Part shown: piece after piece, positions 1 through 9,384 of the stretch
How positions within the stretch are numbered: position 1 is the stretch's first letter
How the letters are laid out: each line of letters starts with the position of its first letter
Made by a program: the position numbers and the translations under genes
DNA from: an uncultured Pelagibacteraceae bacterium
Lineage (GTDB): Bacteria; Pseudomonadota; Alphaproteobacteria; Pelagibacterales; Pelagibacteraceae
DNA: 53,918 nt
NCBI GenBank assembly: GCA_902627805.1
Contig: CACOKN010000007.1
Span: 1-53,918 of the forward strand
Direction: 5' to 3'
The notes under the pieces: generated by a model
What the model saw: only the letters and a program-made list of their open reading frames with translations
Databases searched by the model: none
Told to the model about the DNA's origin: nothing

Positions 1-583
1 CTGCCGCAATGGCTTGTCTGCCAAGTTCATTAAAAGCAATATTTTGCGCAGAATGGCTTGAAGTACAAGCAATTGGTATTGCTGTTTTAGCTTTATCAGG
101 ATAATTACTAATAAATTGTAGCACTTGCATTCCACCCATCGAACCACCTACAACTGAAAAAAGTTTTTTTATTCCAAAAAAATCCAACAAATTAATTTGT
201 GCATTCACCATGTCATTAATTGTGATGACTGGAAAATCTGTTCCATAAATTTTTTTTGTCTTGGGATTTTCATGGCTAGGCCCAAAAGATCCCATACACC
301 CGCCTATTACATTTGCACAGATTACAAAATACTTATCTGTATCTATCGACTTGCCAGAGCCTACCGCATAAGACCACCAACCATCCTTTTTGGTCACTGG
401 ATTTATACCTGTTACAAATTGATCACCTGTTAAAGCATGAAATACTAAAATTGCGTTATCTTTTTCATTATTAAGTGAGCCATAAGTTTCATACGCTAAA
501 GGAAAATTATTAATAGTCTGACCACAATCCAATTTGAGTGGTTTTTCAACAATTAACGTTTTTATATTTTGTTTTATATTCAT
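1..583 (-). CDS. metX: Homoserine O-acetyltransferase, N-terminal part (runs off the window)
   Basis: Acetylates (or acylates) L-homoserine with acyl-CoA, making the activated substrate for sulfhydrylation in methionine synthesis; a cytoplasmic alpha/beta-hydrolase-fold enzyme. The visible 194 codons contain the family landmarks: an oxyanion-side LTGDQ-like segment, a [10 protein letters not shown] stretch, and the nucleophile elbow GGSMGGMQ with Ser near residue 148, followed by the [14 protein letters not shown] segment. The start is the ATG at 583, read on the minus strand. The C-terminal half with the catalytic Asp and His lies outside the window. A SAM-II riboswitch and a consensus promoter sit directly upstream, which fits a methionine gene. 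The usual family length is about 370-400 residues, so roughly half is seen. Confidence 0.95.
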   Translation of the reverse strand, partial: MNIKQNIKTLIVEKPLKLDCGQTINNFPLAYETYGSLNNEKDNAILVFHALTGDQFVTGINPVTKKDGWWSYAVGSGKSIDTDKYFVICANVIGGCMGSFGPSHENPKTKKIYGTDFPVITINDMVNAQINLLDFFGIKKLFSVVGGSMGGMQVLQFISNYPDKAKTAIPIACTSSHSAQNIAFNELGRQAIAA

Positions 584-617
584 AATAAAAGCTGAAGGTT
601 GAATTGTGAGAAAAAAA

Positions 618-668
618 AACTTTTTTAGCGGTTTTTTTAAAGCGCTCGCAATTCAGGTAAATCAGCGC
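618..668 (-). promoter_or_regulatory. SAM-II riboswitch controlling metX
   Basis: Read on the minus strand, the leader begins GCGCTGATTTACC, then TTGCGAGCGC, then CCGCTAAAAAAG. This follows the SAM-II layout seen upstream of alphaproteobacterial methionine genes: a P1 stem (GCGC at 668-665 pairing with GCGC at 645-642), an A/U-rich loop and the conserved 3' strand GCUAAAAA(A)G that closes the pseudoknot around S-adenosylmethionine. A run of nine T follows immediately (619-611). The coding start is about 35 nt further on. From the family one expects metX expression to fall when SAM is abundant. Whether control is transcriptional or translational is not settled by the sequence. Confidence 0.85.
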
Positions 669-674
669 ATAAAT

Positions 675-703
675 TTTGTACTAGAAGTTATTTAGTATGT
701 CAA
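675..703 (-). promoter_or_regulatory. Sigma-70 type promoter for metX and its riboswitch
   Basis: On the minus strand a perfect TTGACA (-35, 703-698) is separated by 17 nt from TACAAA (-10, 680-675). The predicted transcription start, about 7 nt beyond the -10, falls at position 668, the first base of the riboswitch P1 stem. The transcript would then begin with the aptamer itself. Spacing and hexamers are seen directly; activity is inferred. Confidence 0.7.
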
Positions 704-787
704 TTTTTAAAAATAATTACACTTAAACTCTATAAAAAAATGTTTTTTTATTTATAAAGAGCATAAAATTTATAAAAGTTAGCTACC

Positions 788-1861
788 ATGAGATTTAAGA
801 GATTAAATATTGAAACCTATGAGCCTGGTAAATCCAGTCTTAAGAGATTTCATCAGGTTGTAAAGCTATCTGCGAATGAGTCAGCTTTAGGTGTGAGCTC
901 AAAGGCTAAAAAGATTTTGTCTAATAAAAATTTAAGTTTTTTTAGGTACCCGGATGGCAAATCTAATGCCTTAAGAAGACAAATATCTAAAAAGTTTAAA
1001 TGCGATGAAGATAGAATTATTTGTGGCGCTGGATCTGATGAAGTTATTCAAATGCTATGTCAATTATTTTTGAATCCTAAGGATGAAGTTATTCTTTCTC
1101 AGTATAGTTTTTTAATGTACAGGATATATGCTAAAATAGTTGGTGCAAAAGTTATTTTTGCTAAAGAAAATAATTTCAAAGTATCAATTCCTGAAATTGT
1201 TAAAAATGTTTCAAAAAAAACAAAAATTATTTTTTTAGCAAATCCTAATAATCCAACTGGAACATACTTAACAAGTTCTGAGCTTTTAGAACTTAGAAAA
1301 AAATTAAGAAAAAATATTCTACTAGTAGTGGATGATGCATATGCAGAATATATGAAAAATAATGATTACAAAAGTGGATTAAAATTATTCAAAAATAAAC
1401 AAAATGTCTTTATTTTAAGAACGTTCTCTAAAATATACGGTCTATCTTCCTTGAGAGTAGGGTGGGGATATGGTTCAAAAAAAATTATTAAAGCACTGAA
1501 TGTTATTAAGCCACCTTTTAATGTTAATGAGGTAGCACAAAAAGCTGCCATTGAGTCTCTTAAGGATACTAAGTTTATAACTCGTTCAGTTAAACACAAT
1601 ATTACTTATGCAAAAAAATTGAAAAGTTTTCTTAACCAATACGGAATTTATTCAAATAATATATCGGCTAATTTTTTATTATTAAATTTTGAGAAATGTA
1701 AATTTAAAGCGAAATATTTTTATGAAAAATTAAAGATGAAAGGAATTATCTTAAGATCAACAGAAAATGGCTACAATATAAAAAACATGTTACGATTAAC
1801 TATTGGATCAAAAACAGATAATTTGAAATTTATGCGGGCAGTAAAAGGAATGTTTAATTAA
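788..1861 (+). CDS. hisC: Histidinol-phosphate / aromatic aminotransferase (HisC family)
   Basis: A PLP-dependent class I/II aminotransferase of 357 residues, close to the usual HisC length. Visible landmarks are SANES near residue 28 (substrate side), GAGSDEV near 80 (PLP phosphate side), ANPNNPTG at 151-158, DDAYAEY at 182-188, and RTFSKIYGLSSLRVGW with the PLP lysine at 215. It is followed with a 1 nt overlap (TAATG) by a prephenate/arogenate dehydrogenase. That pairing is common in alphaproteobacteria and suggests use in tyrosine or phenylalanine transamination, possibly as well as histidine synthesis. A separate hisC could exist elsewhere. The family call is firm; the in vivo substrate is inferred from context. 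Confidence 0.9.
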   Translation: MRFKRLNIETYEPGKSSLKRFHQVVKLSANESALGVSSKAKKILSNKNLSFFRYPDGKSNALRRQISKKFKCDEDRIICGAGSDEVIQMLCQLFLNPKDEVILSQYSFLMYRIYAKIVGAKVIFAKENNFKVSIPEIVKNVSKKTKIIFLANPNNPTGTYLTSSELLELRKKLRKNILLVVDDAYAEYMKNNDYKSGLKLFKNKQNVFILRTFSKIYGLSSLRVGWGYGSKKIIKALNVIKPPFNVNEVAQKAAIESLKDTKFITRSVKHNITYAKKLKSFLNQYGIYSNNISANFLLLNFEKCKFKAKYFYEKLKMKGIILRSTENGYNIKNMLRLTIGSKTDNLKFMRAVKGMFN

Positions 1862-2757
1862 TGAAAAATGTGCTCATCATCGGCTGTGGCTTGTTAGGAT
1901 CTTCGTTAGTAAAAAGAATTGCAAAAAAAAAATTAGCAAAAAAAATTTTCATTTTTGAAAAATCTAAAAAAAATATATCAAAGATCAAAAGACAAAAGTT
2001 GCCAGGAACTCTCGTAAATAAACTACAAGAGGTAGTTGCAAAATCAAATCTAATTATTTTTTGTACGCCAATGAGTGAATACAAAAAGATGATATTAAGA
2101 TTAAACAATAATTTTAATTCAAAACAAATTATTACTGATGTTGGTTCGTCAAAAATAGCGTCTTCAGAAATAATTAAAAGAAATTTAAAAAAAAAAATAT
2201 CCTGGATTCAAAGTCATCCTATAGCTGGATCAGAAGTAAGTGGGCCTGAGCATGGTAAGGAAAATTTGTTTGAAAATAAGTGGTGCGTATTGATTAAAAA
2301 TAAGAAAATAAATATGAAACATCTAAAATATTTAAATTTTTTTTGGAAAAAAATGGGTTCAAAAACTGTAATCATGAATGCGGAAAGACACGATAAGATA
2401 TTTTCAATCACAAGCCATTTACCACATTTAATAGCTTACAATTTGGTTAAATCAGCTCAAGATTTTGAGAAAAAGCAAAAATATGACTTAATTAAATATA
2501 GTGCAGGCGGATTAAGAGATTTTTCAAGAATCGCTGCATCAAATGAAATTATGTGGAGAGACATTTTTTTTGATAATAGAAAAAATGTTTCAAAAGCAAT
2601 TGACATATTTATCAAAAATTTAAGATCTTTTAAGACAGACATTAATTCAAAAAATAATAAATCAATTCTTAAAAAATTAATTCAAACAAAAAAAGTTAGA
2701 TCTAAAATAATCAAATTAAAACAGGATGTAGATAAACCTGACTTTGGTAGAAATTAA
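1861..2757 (+). CDS. tyrA: Prephenate/arogenate dehydrogenase
   Basis: An NAD(P)-dependent oxidative decarboxylation enzyme of tyrosine synthesis, 298 residues. The N-terminus shows a Rossmann GxGLxGSS motif at residues 8-15 (GCGLLGSS), then TDVGSSK near 99, and the signature SHPIAGSE with the catalytic His around residue 119. The C-terminal part is helical and holds an H-x-x-xTSHLPH segment, as in cyclohexadienyl dehydrogenases. It overlaps the hisC stop by one base, so the two are translationally coupled. The 3' end overlaps the convergent NlpC/P60 gene by 4 nt. No ACT or chorismate mutase domain is present, so this is a monofunctional TyrA. Confidence 0.9.
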   Translation: MKNVLIIGCGLLGSSLVKRIAKKKLAKKIFIFEKSKKNISKIKRQKLPGTLVNKLQEVVAKSNLIIFCTPMSEYKKMILRLNNNFNSKQIITDVGSSKIASSEIIKRNLKKKISWIQSHPIAGSEVSGPEHGKENLFENKWCVLIKNKKINMKHLKYLNFFWKKMGSKTVIMNAERHDKIFSITSHLPHLIAYNLVKSAQDFEKKQKYDLIKYSAGGLRDFSRIAASNEIMWRDIFFDNRKNVSKAIDIFIKNLRSFKTDINSKNNKSILKKLIQTKKVRSKIIKLKQDVDKPDFGRN

Positions 2758-3509
2758 TAATTACCAATATTACTTACTTTTTTAACTTTTAGATTTGCAG
2801 TTTTATCAATTAATTGAATTGTTTTTTTAGTTGGCATTATAACCACCTTCTTTTTTGGTCCATAAGCATGAATAAATTTAGACTTACTTAGACATATACC
2901 GACATGTCCTTTCCAAAATATTATATCTCCTTTACTTAAATTTTTACCTTTTTTTCTTTTACAAAATTTTATTTGATCTTTTGTATCTCTTGGAAAAAAT
3001 ATTCTGTTATAATAAAAATAAATTTGGATCAAAGCAGAGCAATCAATACCATCAGATGTTTTTCCGCCCCATAGATATTTACTACTTTTGAAAAATTTCA
3101 TTATTTTTAAATAATTTTTTTCAAGATGATCAATTTTAACAATATCACTTTTTTTTATCCATCTGTCCTTTTTAAACTCAATTAGCCCTTTATTTTTGTT
3201 TAAAACTGATATGCCAGATGCAAAGTAAAGATAATTTTTTGTTGGTAAAAACTTATTTTTTTTTTTAATAAATATTCTAGATTTTGTTTTATTTATTTTA
3301 AAAGTGGGCTTAAAATTTTTGTAAAAATTATTTTTTTTAATATAACCAGTATAATTGTCAAAATAAGTTTTAATTTTAACCCATTTTTTTTTATTCTTTA
3401 ATACCTTAAATTTTTCACCATATAAGATTTGCGATAAAGTTTCAGAATTATTAGAAGGTTTTGAATTTATATTTCCAAGTGAAAAATTGTAAAAAAGATT
3501 ATTTTTCAT
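2754..3509 (-). CDS. NlpC/P60 family peptidase with N-terminal SH3-like region (probable muropeptide endopeptidase)
   Basis: A C40-family cysteine peptidase of 251 residues that cleaves gamma-D-glutamyl bonds in peptidoglycan peptides. The C-terminal domain carries YLWGGKTSDGIDCSALIQ with the nucleophile Cys157, then GHVGIC with His202 and FIHAYG with His214. Residues 1-125 look like bacterial SH3 repeats (a GEKFKVL..KKWVKIK pattern). No signal peptide or lipobox is visible, which suggests a cytoplasmic enzyme like dipeptidyl-peptidase VI. Its start overlaps the end of ampG by 11 nt on the same strand. That supports a role in trimming imported muropeptides. The location in the cell is an inference. 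Confidence 0.85.
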   Translation of the reverse strand: MKNNLFYNFSLGNINSKPSNNSETLSQILYGEKFKVLKNKKKWVKIKTYFDNYTGYIKKNNFYKNFKPTFKINKTKSRIFIKKKNKFLPTKNYLYFASGISVLNKNKGLIEFKKDRWIKKSDIVKIDHLEKNYLKIMKFFKSSKYLWGGKTSDGIDCSALIQIYFYYNRIFFPRDTKDQIKFCKRKKGKNLSKGDIIFWKGHVGICLSKSKFIHAYGPKKKVVIMPTKKTIQLIDKTANLKVKKVSNIGNY

Positions 3510-4872
3510 TAATCTTTAATTTATCTCTTATTATCCACAATATAATTAAAGATGGTATTACCATTATAGCAGTTAAAATAAAAAATATACCCCAGTCTCC
3601 ATTAAGCCAATCAACTAAAGCACCCGATGATGAGGCTAATGTAGTTCTTCCAGCAGTGCCTATTGAAGCTAATAGAGCATATTGAGTTGCTGTATAAGTT
3701 CTATCAACCAACAATGATATGAATGCAACAAATGCAACAGTAGCGAAAGCTGCTGCTATATCGTCAAAGATTACAGCGATTGCAAAAAGTATTTCAGATT
3801 TACCACTCCACGCCAAAAGACTGAACAAAAGATTTGTGCTCGCCATTAAAATTCCTGCTAAAAACATTGCTTTTAAAACACCAGATCTTATTACAAATAG
3901 TCCACCTAGTAGAGTGAAGATGACAGTCGTTATCCACCCCAAAGTTTTTGAGTAAATAGCAATATCCGATTTACTAAAACCAATTTCTTTATAGAAGATA
4001 ATAGACATACGCCCTAAAAAAGCCTCTCCAACTTTGAATAAAAAAACAAACCCTAGTATCCCCAAAGCAATTTGAAAGCCATTTTTTTTAAAAAAACTAA
4101 TTATAGGTCCACTGATTGTTCCACTGATCCAAGTTAAAGTTTGAGTAAGAAAATTTGGATTTTGAAATTTAGCAATTAATTGATCATTTTCTTTCTGATT
4201 AATTTGTCTTTCAGTCGAGTCAGTTTCATTGATAAACATCAATCCAATATTCATTAGAATTATTAAAATTCCTAAGATTAAAAAAGTTAGTTGCCAATAA
4301 TTTTGAAAACCTAGATTTTCTAAATAATCTGCAGAAAACAATGACAAAACTCCACCTAATTTATATCCACTCCACCACCCAACGACAGCCATTGCTGCGC
4401 CCGCAGCCATTGATTTACCTTCGTTTTCGCCAATTTGCTCAATCCTTAAAGCATCCACAGTAATATCTTGTGTTGCTGAGGCAATTGCAATGAGTAAACC
4501 TACAGATATTACAAGGGCTAAATTTTCTGAGGGATCAATTACACTCCATAAAAATAATGAGATTAAGATTAATATTTGCATTAGGACAATCCATCCTCTT
4601 CGATGTCCAATTTTCTTTGTTAAATATGGTATTTGAATACGATCGATTAAAGGAGCCCATAAATAATTAAATGCATAAACTGCAAATATAAGACCAGCCC
4701 AACCAACTGTAGATCTGCTTAATCCATCTTCCTTTAACCATAAACTCAAACTACTACCTATCAAAACCCATGGAAAACCAGAGATAGCACCAAGTAATAA
4801 TATCTTTAACATTCTTTTATCGAAATAAACTGAAAATGTTTCTGAAAGGGATTGTTTTTTAATTTCTATCAT
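3499..4872 (-). CDS. ampG: AmpG-type muropeptide permease (MFS)
   Basis: A major-facilitator inner-membrane protein of 457 residues, predicted to have about 12 membrane helices. It imports N-acetylglucosaminyl-anhydro-muropeptides into the cytoplasm for recycling. The N-terminus has the AmpG hallmark GFPWVLIGSSLSLWLKE followed by GLIFAVYAFNYLWAPLIDR, and the loop SATQDITVDALRIE is also characteristic. It overlaps the downstream NlpC/P60 peptidase gene and lies 3 nt after trkH on the same strand. AmpG-like proteins with other substrates exist, but the neighbour and the motifs favour muropeptides. Confidence 0.88.
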   Translation of the reverse strand: MIEIKKQSLSETFSVYFDKRMLKILLLGAISGFPWVLIGSSLSLWLKEDGLSRSTVGWAGLIFAVYAFNYLWAPLIDRIQIPYLTKKIGHRRGWIVLMQILILISLFLWSVIDPSENLALVISVGLLIAIASATQDITVDALRIEQIGENEGKSMAAGAAMAVVGWWSGYKLGGVLSLFSADYLENLGFQNYWQLTFLILGILIILMNIGLMFINETDSTERQINQKENDQLIAKFQNPNFLTQTLTWISGTISGPIISFFKKNGFQIALGILGFVFLFKVGEAFLGRMSIIFYKEIGFSKSDIAIYSKTLGWITTVIFTLLGGLFVIRSGVLKAMFLAGILMASTNLLFSLLAWSGKSEILFAIAVIFDDIAAAFATVAFVAFISLLVDRTYTATQYALLASIGTAGRTTLASSSGALVDWLNGDWGIFFILTAIMVIPSLIILWIIRDKLKINEK

Positions 4873-4875
4873 TTT

Positions 4876-6315
4876 TTAATTTCTCCAGAATGAAGGTAAA
4901 AATAACACTAATATAGCAAATAATTCCAATCTTCCCAAGATCATACCGATTGTTAAAATCCATTTTGAGAAATCTGGTAATGAGGAGAAATTCCCGTTAG
5001 GCCCGATTATTGATCCTAAACCAGGACCAACATTTGAAATAGAGGTCGCTGCACCTGAAATTGCGGTTATAAAATCAAGTCCATTCAAAGATAATAAAGC
5101 AGATAATAAAAAAAATATTATTAAGTACATGTAAATAAAAGAGATGATTGATGCTATGAATTTATCATCAATTGGATTTTTATCATATTTCAACACAAAA
5201 ACACCTTTAGGGTAAATAATTTTTTTTAGTTGATTAATGACAAATGAATAAAGAATTTGAAATCGAAATATTTTTATACCACATGTTGTTGAACCAGCAC
5301 AACCACCTATAAACATTAAAGCCAAAAATAATACTAGAGGAAAGCTACCCCAATTGTCAAATTGAGCATTGACGTAACCAGTTCCAGTTAGAATAGAAAT
5401 AACGTTAAAGAAAATTGATCTTAAATCAAATGAACTTGAATTGTTTAAAGTAAGATAAATTGATAAAATAAAAATTGATATAAATATTATTTTAATAAAA
5501 GTTTTGATTTGAGAATCTGATACAAAAATAGACCTATTGCCATTTAAAAATTTAATGTACACGATAAATGGTACACTTCCTAAAATAATAAATACCATAG
5601 CTGTAGTTTCTATCGCTAAGCTATTAAAAAAACCAATGGATTGATTATAATTAGAGAATCCACCAGTTGCTATAGTTGTCATCGAATGGGTAATACTATC
5701 AAAAATATTCATCCCAAAAATACTATAAGTGATTGCACATAGAGCTGTTAATCCAGAATAAATATAAATTAATCTTAGAGCAACCTCTTTAGACTTTGGA
5801 AGAATTTTTTCAGATGAATCGTTGTTTGAAATTTTAAATAATTGCATTCCTCCGACATTCATGATGGGCATTAATGTAATTGCCATCACTATGACACCAA
5901 TACCTCCCAACCATTGAAGTATTGCTCTCCAAAATAATATCCCTTTAGGCATATTTTCTAAGTTTGATATGATTGTTGAACCAGTCGTTGTAATACCTGA
6001 CATACTCTCAAAAAAGGCATTTGTGACTGAAAATTCTAAATTAGAGAATATAAAAGGTAATGATCCAAATATAGCAATACTCAACCATGCTAATGCAGTT
6101 AAAAGGAATGCTTGTTGCAAATTAAGTTTTTTTTCATGATCTAGATTGGAGAGAAAAAATAATGTTCCAAAAATGATTGTAACAATTGCTGCACCAAAAA
6201 AAGAAGAATCTATTTGTCCATAAATAAATTGTACAATTATTGGAACAAGCATAAAAATACCAAGAATTATTTGAAGAATTCCAAGGGTGAAAAAAACTGT
6301 TTTATAATTAGACAT
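4876..6315 (-). CDS. trkH: Trk-type potassium uptake protein, membrane subunit
   Basis: The potassium-translocating subunit of a Trk/Ktr system, 479 residues and entirely membrane helical. Four selectivity-filter loops can be read, each with the key glycine: TTTGSTI, TIATGGFSN, LTGTGYVNA and SISNVGPG. This is the TrkH/TrkG arrangement of four M1-P-M2 repeats. The gene starts at the ATG at 6315. The cytoplasmic NAD-binding partner TrkA is not in this window and must be encoded elsewhere for the usual complex. The gene is in line with ampG (3 nt gap) but has no obvious functional tie to it. Confidence 0.93.
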   Translation of the reverse strand: MSNYKTVFFTLGILQIILGIFMLVPIIVQFIYGQIDSSFFGAAIVTIIFGTLFFLSNLDHEKKLNLQQAFLLTALAWLSIAIFGSLPFIFSNLEFSVTNAFFESMSGITTTGSTIISNLENMPKGILFWRAILQWLGGIGVIVMAITLMPIMNVGGMQLFKISNNDSSEKILPKSKEVALRLIYIYSGLTALCAITYSIFGMNIFDSITHSMTTIATGGFSNYNQSIGFFNSLAIETTAMVFIILGSVPFIVYIKFLNGNRSIFVSDSQIKTFIKIIFISIFILSIYLTLNNSSSFDLRSIFFNVISILTGTGYVNAQFDNWGSFPLVLFLALMFIGGCAGSTTCGIKIFRFQILYSFVINQLKKIIYPKGVFVLKYDKNPIDDKFIASIISFIYMYLIIFFLLSALLSLNGLDFITAISGAATSISNVGPGLGSIIGPNGNFSSLPDFSKWILTIGMILGRLELFAILVLFLPSFWRN

Positions 6316-6402
6316 TTTGAAAGAACATTATTTTATGGTAAATAAATTTCAACTCTATAAGAATTAAGTAGATCGTTAATTAAAGATTTTGTTGAATTAT
6401 TC

Positions 6403-7965
6403 ATGATAAAAAAAGAAAACTTAGAAAAAACAAGCTCTTGGCCAATCGTTGAAGCAAAAAAAATGCTCAGAGAAAGAAAATCTTTTTTAGAAAAAAAAGG
6501 TAAAATTACACTACAGACTGGATATGGCCCAAGTGGACTTCCTCACATAGGAACATTTGGAGAGGTGGCTAGAACTTCTATGATGGTTAATGCGTTAAAA
6601 CAACTAACTGATCTTCCAACAGAAATTATTACTTTTTCTGATGACATGGATGGTCTTAGAAAAGTGCCAGAGAATGTACCTAATAAAGAATTGTTAGAAA
6701 AAAACCTTCATAAACCTTTGACAGACGTGCCGGATCCCTTTGAAAAATATAATAGTTTTGGTGAACATAATAATGAGAAATTAAAAAAGTTTTTAAATAA
6801 TTTCAATTTTGAATATAAGTTCAAAAGCTCTACTCAATTGTATAAATCAGGTTTTTTTAATCCAACACTTCAAATTATTTTAGATAATTATGATGGAATA
6901 ATGAATATCATTATGCCTACTTTAGGAAAAGAACGTCAAAAAACTTATTGTCCATTTCTTCCTATTTGTCCAGAAACAGGACGTGTTTTAGAAATTCCAG
7001 TAAAAGAAATTGATAATCCTAAGTCTAAAATTGTATTTGATAATAATGGTAAAGATTTAGAATTAAGCATATTAGATGGTCATTGTAAACTTCAGTGGAA
7101 AGTAGATTGGGCTATGAGATGGTATGCACTAGATGTTGATTTTGAAATGTACGGAAAAGATCTTATAGAAAGTGCAATATTATCGACTAAAATTATTAAG
7201 CTAATTGGAAAAAAAAACCCATCTGGTTTTGCTTATGAACTCTTTTTGGATGAGAAAGGGGAAAAGATTTCTAAATCAAAAGGGAATGGAATAACAATCG
7301 AGCAATGGTTGGAGTACGCCTCACCAGAAAGTTTATCATTATATATGTATCAAAATCCAAAAAGAGCTAAAAAACTTTATAATGAGATAGTTCCAAAAGC
7401 GGTCGATGAATATTTGGAATTTATTGAAAAGGCTAAAACCCAAGATGAGCTTCAGTTACTGATGAATCCAGTATGGCATGTTCATAATGGTAGTGTTCCA
7501 AAAGAAAAAATGATTATGTCATTTTCTATGTTATTAAATCTTGTAGAAACAAGTAATGCCGAAAACAAAGAATTATTATGGAAGTTCGTAAAAAAATATA
7601 AGGAAAATATTTCTGAAAAAGATCACCCCATTTTTGATAATCTAGTTGGTTATGCTATTAAATATTTTAATGATGTAATAAAAGCCAAAAAAAAATATAA
7701 AATACCTGATCAAATAGAAAAAAAAGCACTAGAGGCTTTAATATCAACCTTAGACAAATGTAATGACAAGATGTCTCCTGAGGAAATTCAAACTTTAATT
7801 TATTCAACAGGAAAAGAAAATGGGTATTCAGAAAATTTGAGAGACTGGTTTAAATTAATTTACGAAGTTGTATTTGGAGTCCAAAATGGCCCTCGAATGG
7901 GTTTTTTTATAAGTTTTTTTGGTGTTAAAGAAACTAAAGATCTTATAATAAATAAAATTAAATAA
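6403..7965 (+). CDS. lysS: Lysyl-tRNA synthetase, class I
   Basis: Charges tRNA-Lys. This is the class I form (520 residues) typical of alphaproteobacteria and archaea, unrelated in fold to the class II LysS of E. coli. The Rossmann catalytic core has the HIGH-like motif LPHIGTFGE at residues 46-54 and the KMSKS-like motif KISKS at 288-292. The C-terminal region is the alpha-helical anticodon-binding part. It overlaps pyrD by one base (TAATG). The 87 nt upstream of the gene, divergent from trkH, holds nothing else I can identify. Confidence 0.95.
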   Translation: MIKKENLEKTSSWPIVEAKKMLRERKSFLEKKGKITLQTGYGPSGLPHIGTFGEVARTSMMVNALKQLTDLPTEIITFSDDMDGLRKVPENVPNKELLEKNLHKPLTDVPDPFEKYNSFGEHNNEKLKKFLNNFNFEYKFKSSTQLYKSGFFNPTLQIILDNYDGIMNIIMPTLGKERQKTYCPFLPICPETGRVLEIPVKEIDNPKSKIVFDNNGKDLELSILDGHCKLQWKVDWAMRWYALDVDFEMYGKDLIESAILSTKIIKLIGKKNPSGFAYELFLDEKGEKISKSKGNGITIEQWLEYASPESLSLYMYQNPKRAKKLYNEIVPKAVDEYLEFIEKAKTQDELQLLMNPVWHVHNGSVPKEKMIMSFSMLLNLVETSNAENKELLWKFVKKYKENISEKDHPIFDNLVGYAIKYFNDVIKAKKKYKIPDQIEKKALEALISTLDKCNDKMSPEEIQTLIYSTGKENGYSENLRDWFKLIYEVVFGVQNGPRMGFFISFFGVKETKDLIINKIK

Positions 7966-9017
7966 TGTTTTCAAATTTAAGATCTCTAATTTTTAAACTT
8001 GATCCAGAGACAGCCCATGGTTTGGCAATAAAGTCATTAAAATTTAATTTTGTGCCAAATGTTTTGGATAAAAATAAAAATAGCCATTTATTTAAGACTA
8101 AATTATTTGAAAAAGAAATAGAAAATCCAATTGGAATGGCAGCAGGATTTGACAAAAATGCTGAGGTTTATAATTCTTTATTTAAATTGGGATTTGGTTT
8201 TGTGGAGGTGGGCACAGTTACACCTCTTAAACAATATGGTAACCCCAAGCCAAGAGTTTTTAGATTAGTTGAAGATGAAGCATTAATTAATAGACTGGGT
8301 TTTAATAACTTAGGTGCAAAAAACATTGTTGATAGGATCTCAAGTAATAAACAAATTGGTTTACTTGGAATTAACATAGGTCCTAATAAAGATACAAATG
8401 ATAGATTGAATGATTATGTTGAATGTTTAAAAACCTTCCATGAATTTGCAGATTATATTACGATTAATATTTCATCTCCCAATACTGAAGAGCTGAGAAA
8501 TTTTCATGATCAGGAAAAATTAAATACTTTATTAAATACAATCAATAGTGAAAAGACAAAACTAAATTCAAAAATTCCAATTGTAGTAAAAGTCTCACCA
8601 GATATTAAAGATAATGAAATACCCAAAATTTCCGATGTTCTTTTAAGCAATAATATAAAAGCAGTCATTTTATCGAACACCTCTGACTCTACTCGAGATA
8701 AATTAAATGACATTCAAAAGCATCAAAAAGGAGGTTTGTCAGGTAAACCAATAGAAGAAAAATCTACAATGCTGATTAATAAATTTTATAAAACTCTTGG
8801 TAATAAAATTAAAATTATTGGAGTTGGTGGAGTAGACTCTGGAATAAGTGCGTACAATAAGTTTTTAGCTGGAGCGAGTTATGTTCAACTTTATACAGGT
8901 ATGGTATACAGAGGACCAAATATTGTAAACCTTATTAAAAAAGAGCTTAAGGAATTATTGATAAGAGATGGCGTTAAACATTATAGTGAAATCATAGGGA
9001 AAAAAACAACTTCTTAA
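7965..9017 (+). CDS. pyrD: Dihydroorotate dehydrogenase (quinone), class 2
   Basis: Oxidises dihydroorotate to orotate in pyrimidine synthesis and passes electrons to quinone; a membrane-associated FMN TIM-barrel enzyme. It is 350 residues long, with the class 2 N-terminal amphipathic extension ([18 protein letters not shown]). The barrel shows [36 protein letters not shown], the active-site loop NISSPNT (Ser as base, as in class 2) and GVGGVDSG near the FMN phosphate site. It is coupled to lysS by a 1 nt overlap. Confidence 0.95.
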   Translation: MFSNLRSLIFKLDPETAHGLAIKSLKFNFVPNVLDKNKNSHLFKTKLFEKEIENPIGMAAGFDKNAEVYNSLFKLGFGFVEVGTVTPLKQYGNPKPRVFRLVEDEALINRLGFNNLGAKNIVDRISSNKQIGLLGINIGPNKDTNDRLNDYVECLKTFHEFADYITINISSPNTEELRNFHDQEKLNTLLNTINSEKTKLNSKIPIVVKVSPDIKDNEIPKISDVLLSNNIKAVILSNTSDSTRDKLNDIQKHQKGGLSGKPIEEKSTMLINKFYKTLGNKIKIIGVGGVDSGISAYNKFLAGASYVQLYTGMVYRGPNIVNLIKKELKELLIRDGVKHYSEIIGKKTTS

Positions 9018-9028
9018 ATTTTATAAAC

Positions 9029-9057
9029 TTGACGCAATCATCAACTCACTTTATATA
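9029..9057 (+). promoter_or_regulatory. Sigma-70 type promoter for rpmB
   Basis: TTGACG at 9029-9034 is followed, after 17 nt, by TATATA at 9052-9057. The predicted start near 9064 is only about 6 nt before the ATG at 9070. The rpmB message would therefore be nearly leaderless, which agrees with the lack of a Shine-Dalgarno sequence. Confidence 0.6.
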
Positions 9058-9069
9058 GTCGAAAATATT

Positions 9070-9384
9070 ATGTCAAAAAAATGTGAACTTACCGGCAAAA
9101 TTCCCCTTAAAGGTCATAATGTTAGTCATGCTAATAATAAGACAAAGAGAAGATTTTTACCTAATTTAAAAAAAGTAAAATTTACCAGTGAACTTTTAAA
9201 GAGAAGCATGAAACTTACTGTAAGTAATGCCGGTGTAAGATCTGTAGATAAAAAAGGAAGCTTTGACGAGTTTTTAAAGACTGTAAAGAATAAAAATTTA
9301 TCTCCAAGATTAAAGAAGATGAAGAAAAGTTTATTAATTAAGTCTCCATTTCAAAAAAAACAAGTTCAATCTAAGACAGCTTAA
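9070..9384 (+). CDS. rpmB: 50S ribosomal protein L28
   Basis: A structural protein of the large ribosomal subunit, 104 residues and strongly basic. The N-terminus [29 protein letters not shown] is the L28 signature, followed by the conserved [18 protein letters not shown] segment. Only the first of the zinc-ribbon cysteines is present, as in the cysteine-poor form of L28. The C-terminal extension (about residues 78-104) is lysine/serine-rich, as in other alphaproteobacterial L28. It is followed with a 1 nt overlap by yhhQ. Confidence 0.97.
   Translation: MSKKCELTGKIPLKGHNVSHANNKTKRRFLPNLKKVKFTSELLKRSMKLTVSNAGVRSVDKKGSFDEFLKTVKNKNLSPRLKKMKKSLLIKSPFQKKQVQSKTA

Noticed and set aside
584..617. 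Tandem SAM-V aptamer after the SAM-II riboswitch, as reported in some marine bacteria
   Set aside because: Only about 30 nt separate the T run from the ATG, and I could not trace a second aptamer core. The space is too short to claim one.
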